Assembly (NCBI GenBank): GCA_900550335.1
Contig: URRU01000009.1
Span: 1-22,261 of the forward strand
Direction: 5' to 3'
Origin: an uncultured Clostridium sp.
GTDB lineage: Bacteria; Bacillota; Clostridia; Peptostreptococcales; Peptostreptococcaceae
DNA length: 22,261 nucleotides
This document shows positions 22,213-22,261 of this stretch, in pieces. The notes beneath the pieces were generated by a model. It was not told where the DNA came from. It saw only the letters and a list, made by a program, of their open reading frames with translations, and did not search any database. The number at the start of each line of letters is the position of its first letter. Within the stretch, counting starts at the first letter, position 1. The position numbers and the translations under genes are program-made.

Positions 22213-22261
22213 AAATATATTAAATATAAAAATAAATAATAAAACTCTAAAGCTATTAAAT

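Overview
The window comes from an AT-rich, low-GC Gram-positive anaerobe. Gene order and protein character point to the Clostridia, most likely family Peptostreptococcaceae, with Peptostreptococcus-like relatives as the best guess. This is an inference from synteny and composition, not a database match. Codons are mostly A/T-ended (AGA for Arg, ATA for Ile), with one exception: glutamine is almost always CAG. The DNA is a chromosomal housekeeping segment, the division and cell-wall (dcw) cluster running into the ylm/divIVA/ileS cluster. No phage genes, transposase, CRISPR array, rRNA or tRNA were seen.

Layout. Positions 1-3180 hold the end of murD, then murG and ftsZ. Positions 3180-3940 are non-coding and full of repeats. 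Positions 3945-7204 hold nrdR, pgeF (yfiH/ylmD) and a PhoP/PhoR-like two-component pair. Positions 7432-11782 hold a PDZ/radical-SAM/DUF512 gene, der, plsY and gpsA (ribosome assembly and phospholipid synthesis). Positions 11783-12310 are a second repeat-rich gap. Positions 12320-15218 hold ylmE, sepF, ylmG, ylmH and divIVA as one operon. Positions 15320-18843 hold a T-box leader and ileS. Positions 19087-20022 hold an EamA-type transporter, followed by a third repeat-rich gap. Finally come a tetR gene on the minus strand (20487-21047) and a degV/fakB-like gene (21346-22212). The last 49 bases show nothing.

How the genes work together: MurD and MurG make lipid II, FtsZ and its membrane tether SepF build the division ring, DivIVA marks poles and septa, and PlsY and GpsA supply phosphatidic acid. 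NrdR controls ribonucleotide reductases, and ileS is controlled by uncharged tRNA-Ile through its leader.

The unusual part is a family of nested hairpin elements (called A to G here) in the three non-coding gaps. Each complete copy has a conserved internal loop, CTCCAGGCTTC on one side and TGCAGATTGTCG on the other. The loop lies between an inner stem and an outer stem whose sequences differ at every locus while pairing is kept. Three copies also share the apical loop TAACACATTT. In four copies the outer arms run out to the stop codon of the neighbouring gene, so an inverted copy of that gene end lies on the far side of the element. Two of the gaps (ftsZ to nrdR, gpsA to ylmE) are where spore-forming relatives carry spoIIGA-sigE-sigG and spoIVA, and spoVE/ftsW is missing between murD and murG. 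The organism is therefore probably asporogenous. The element family could be a previously undescribed mobile palindrome or a structured 3'-end RNA.
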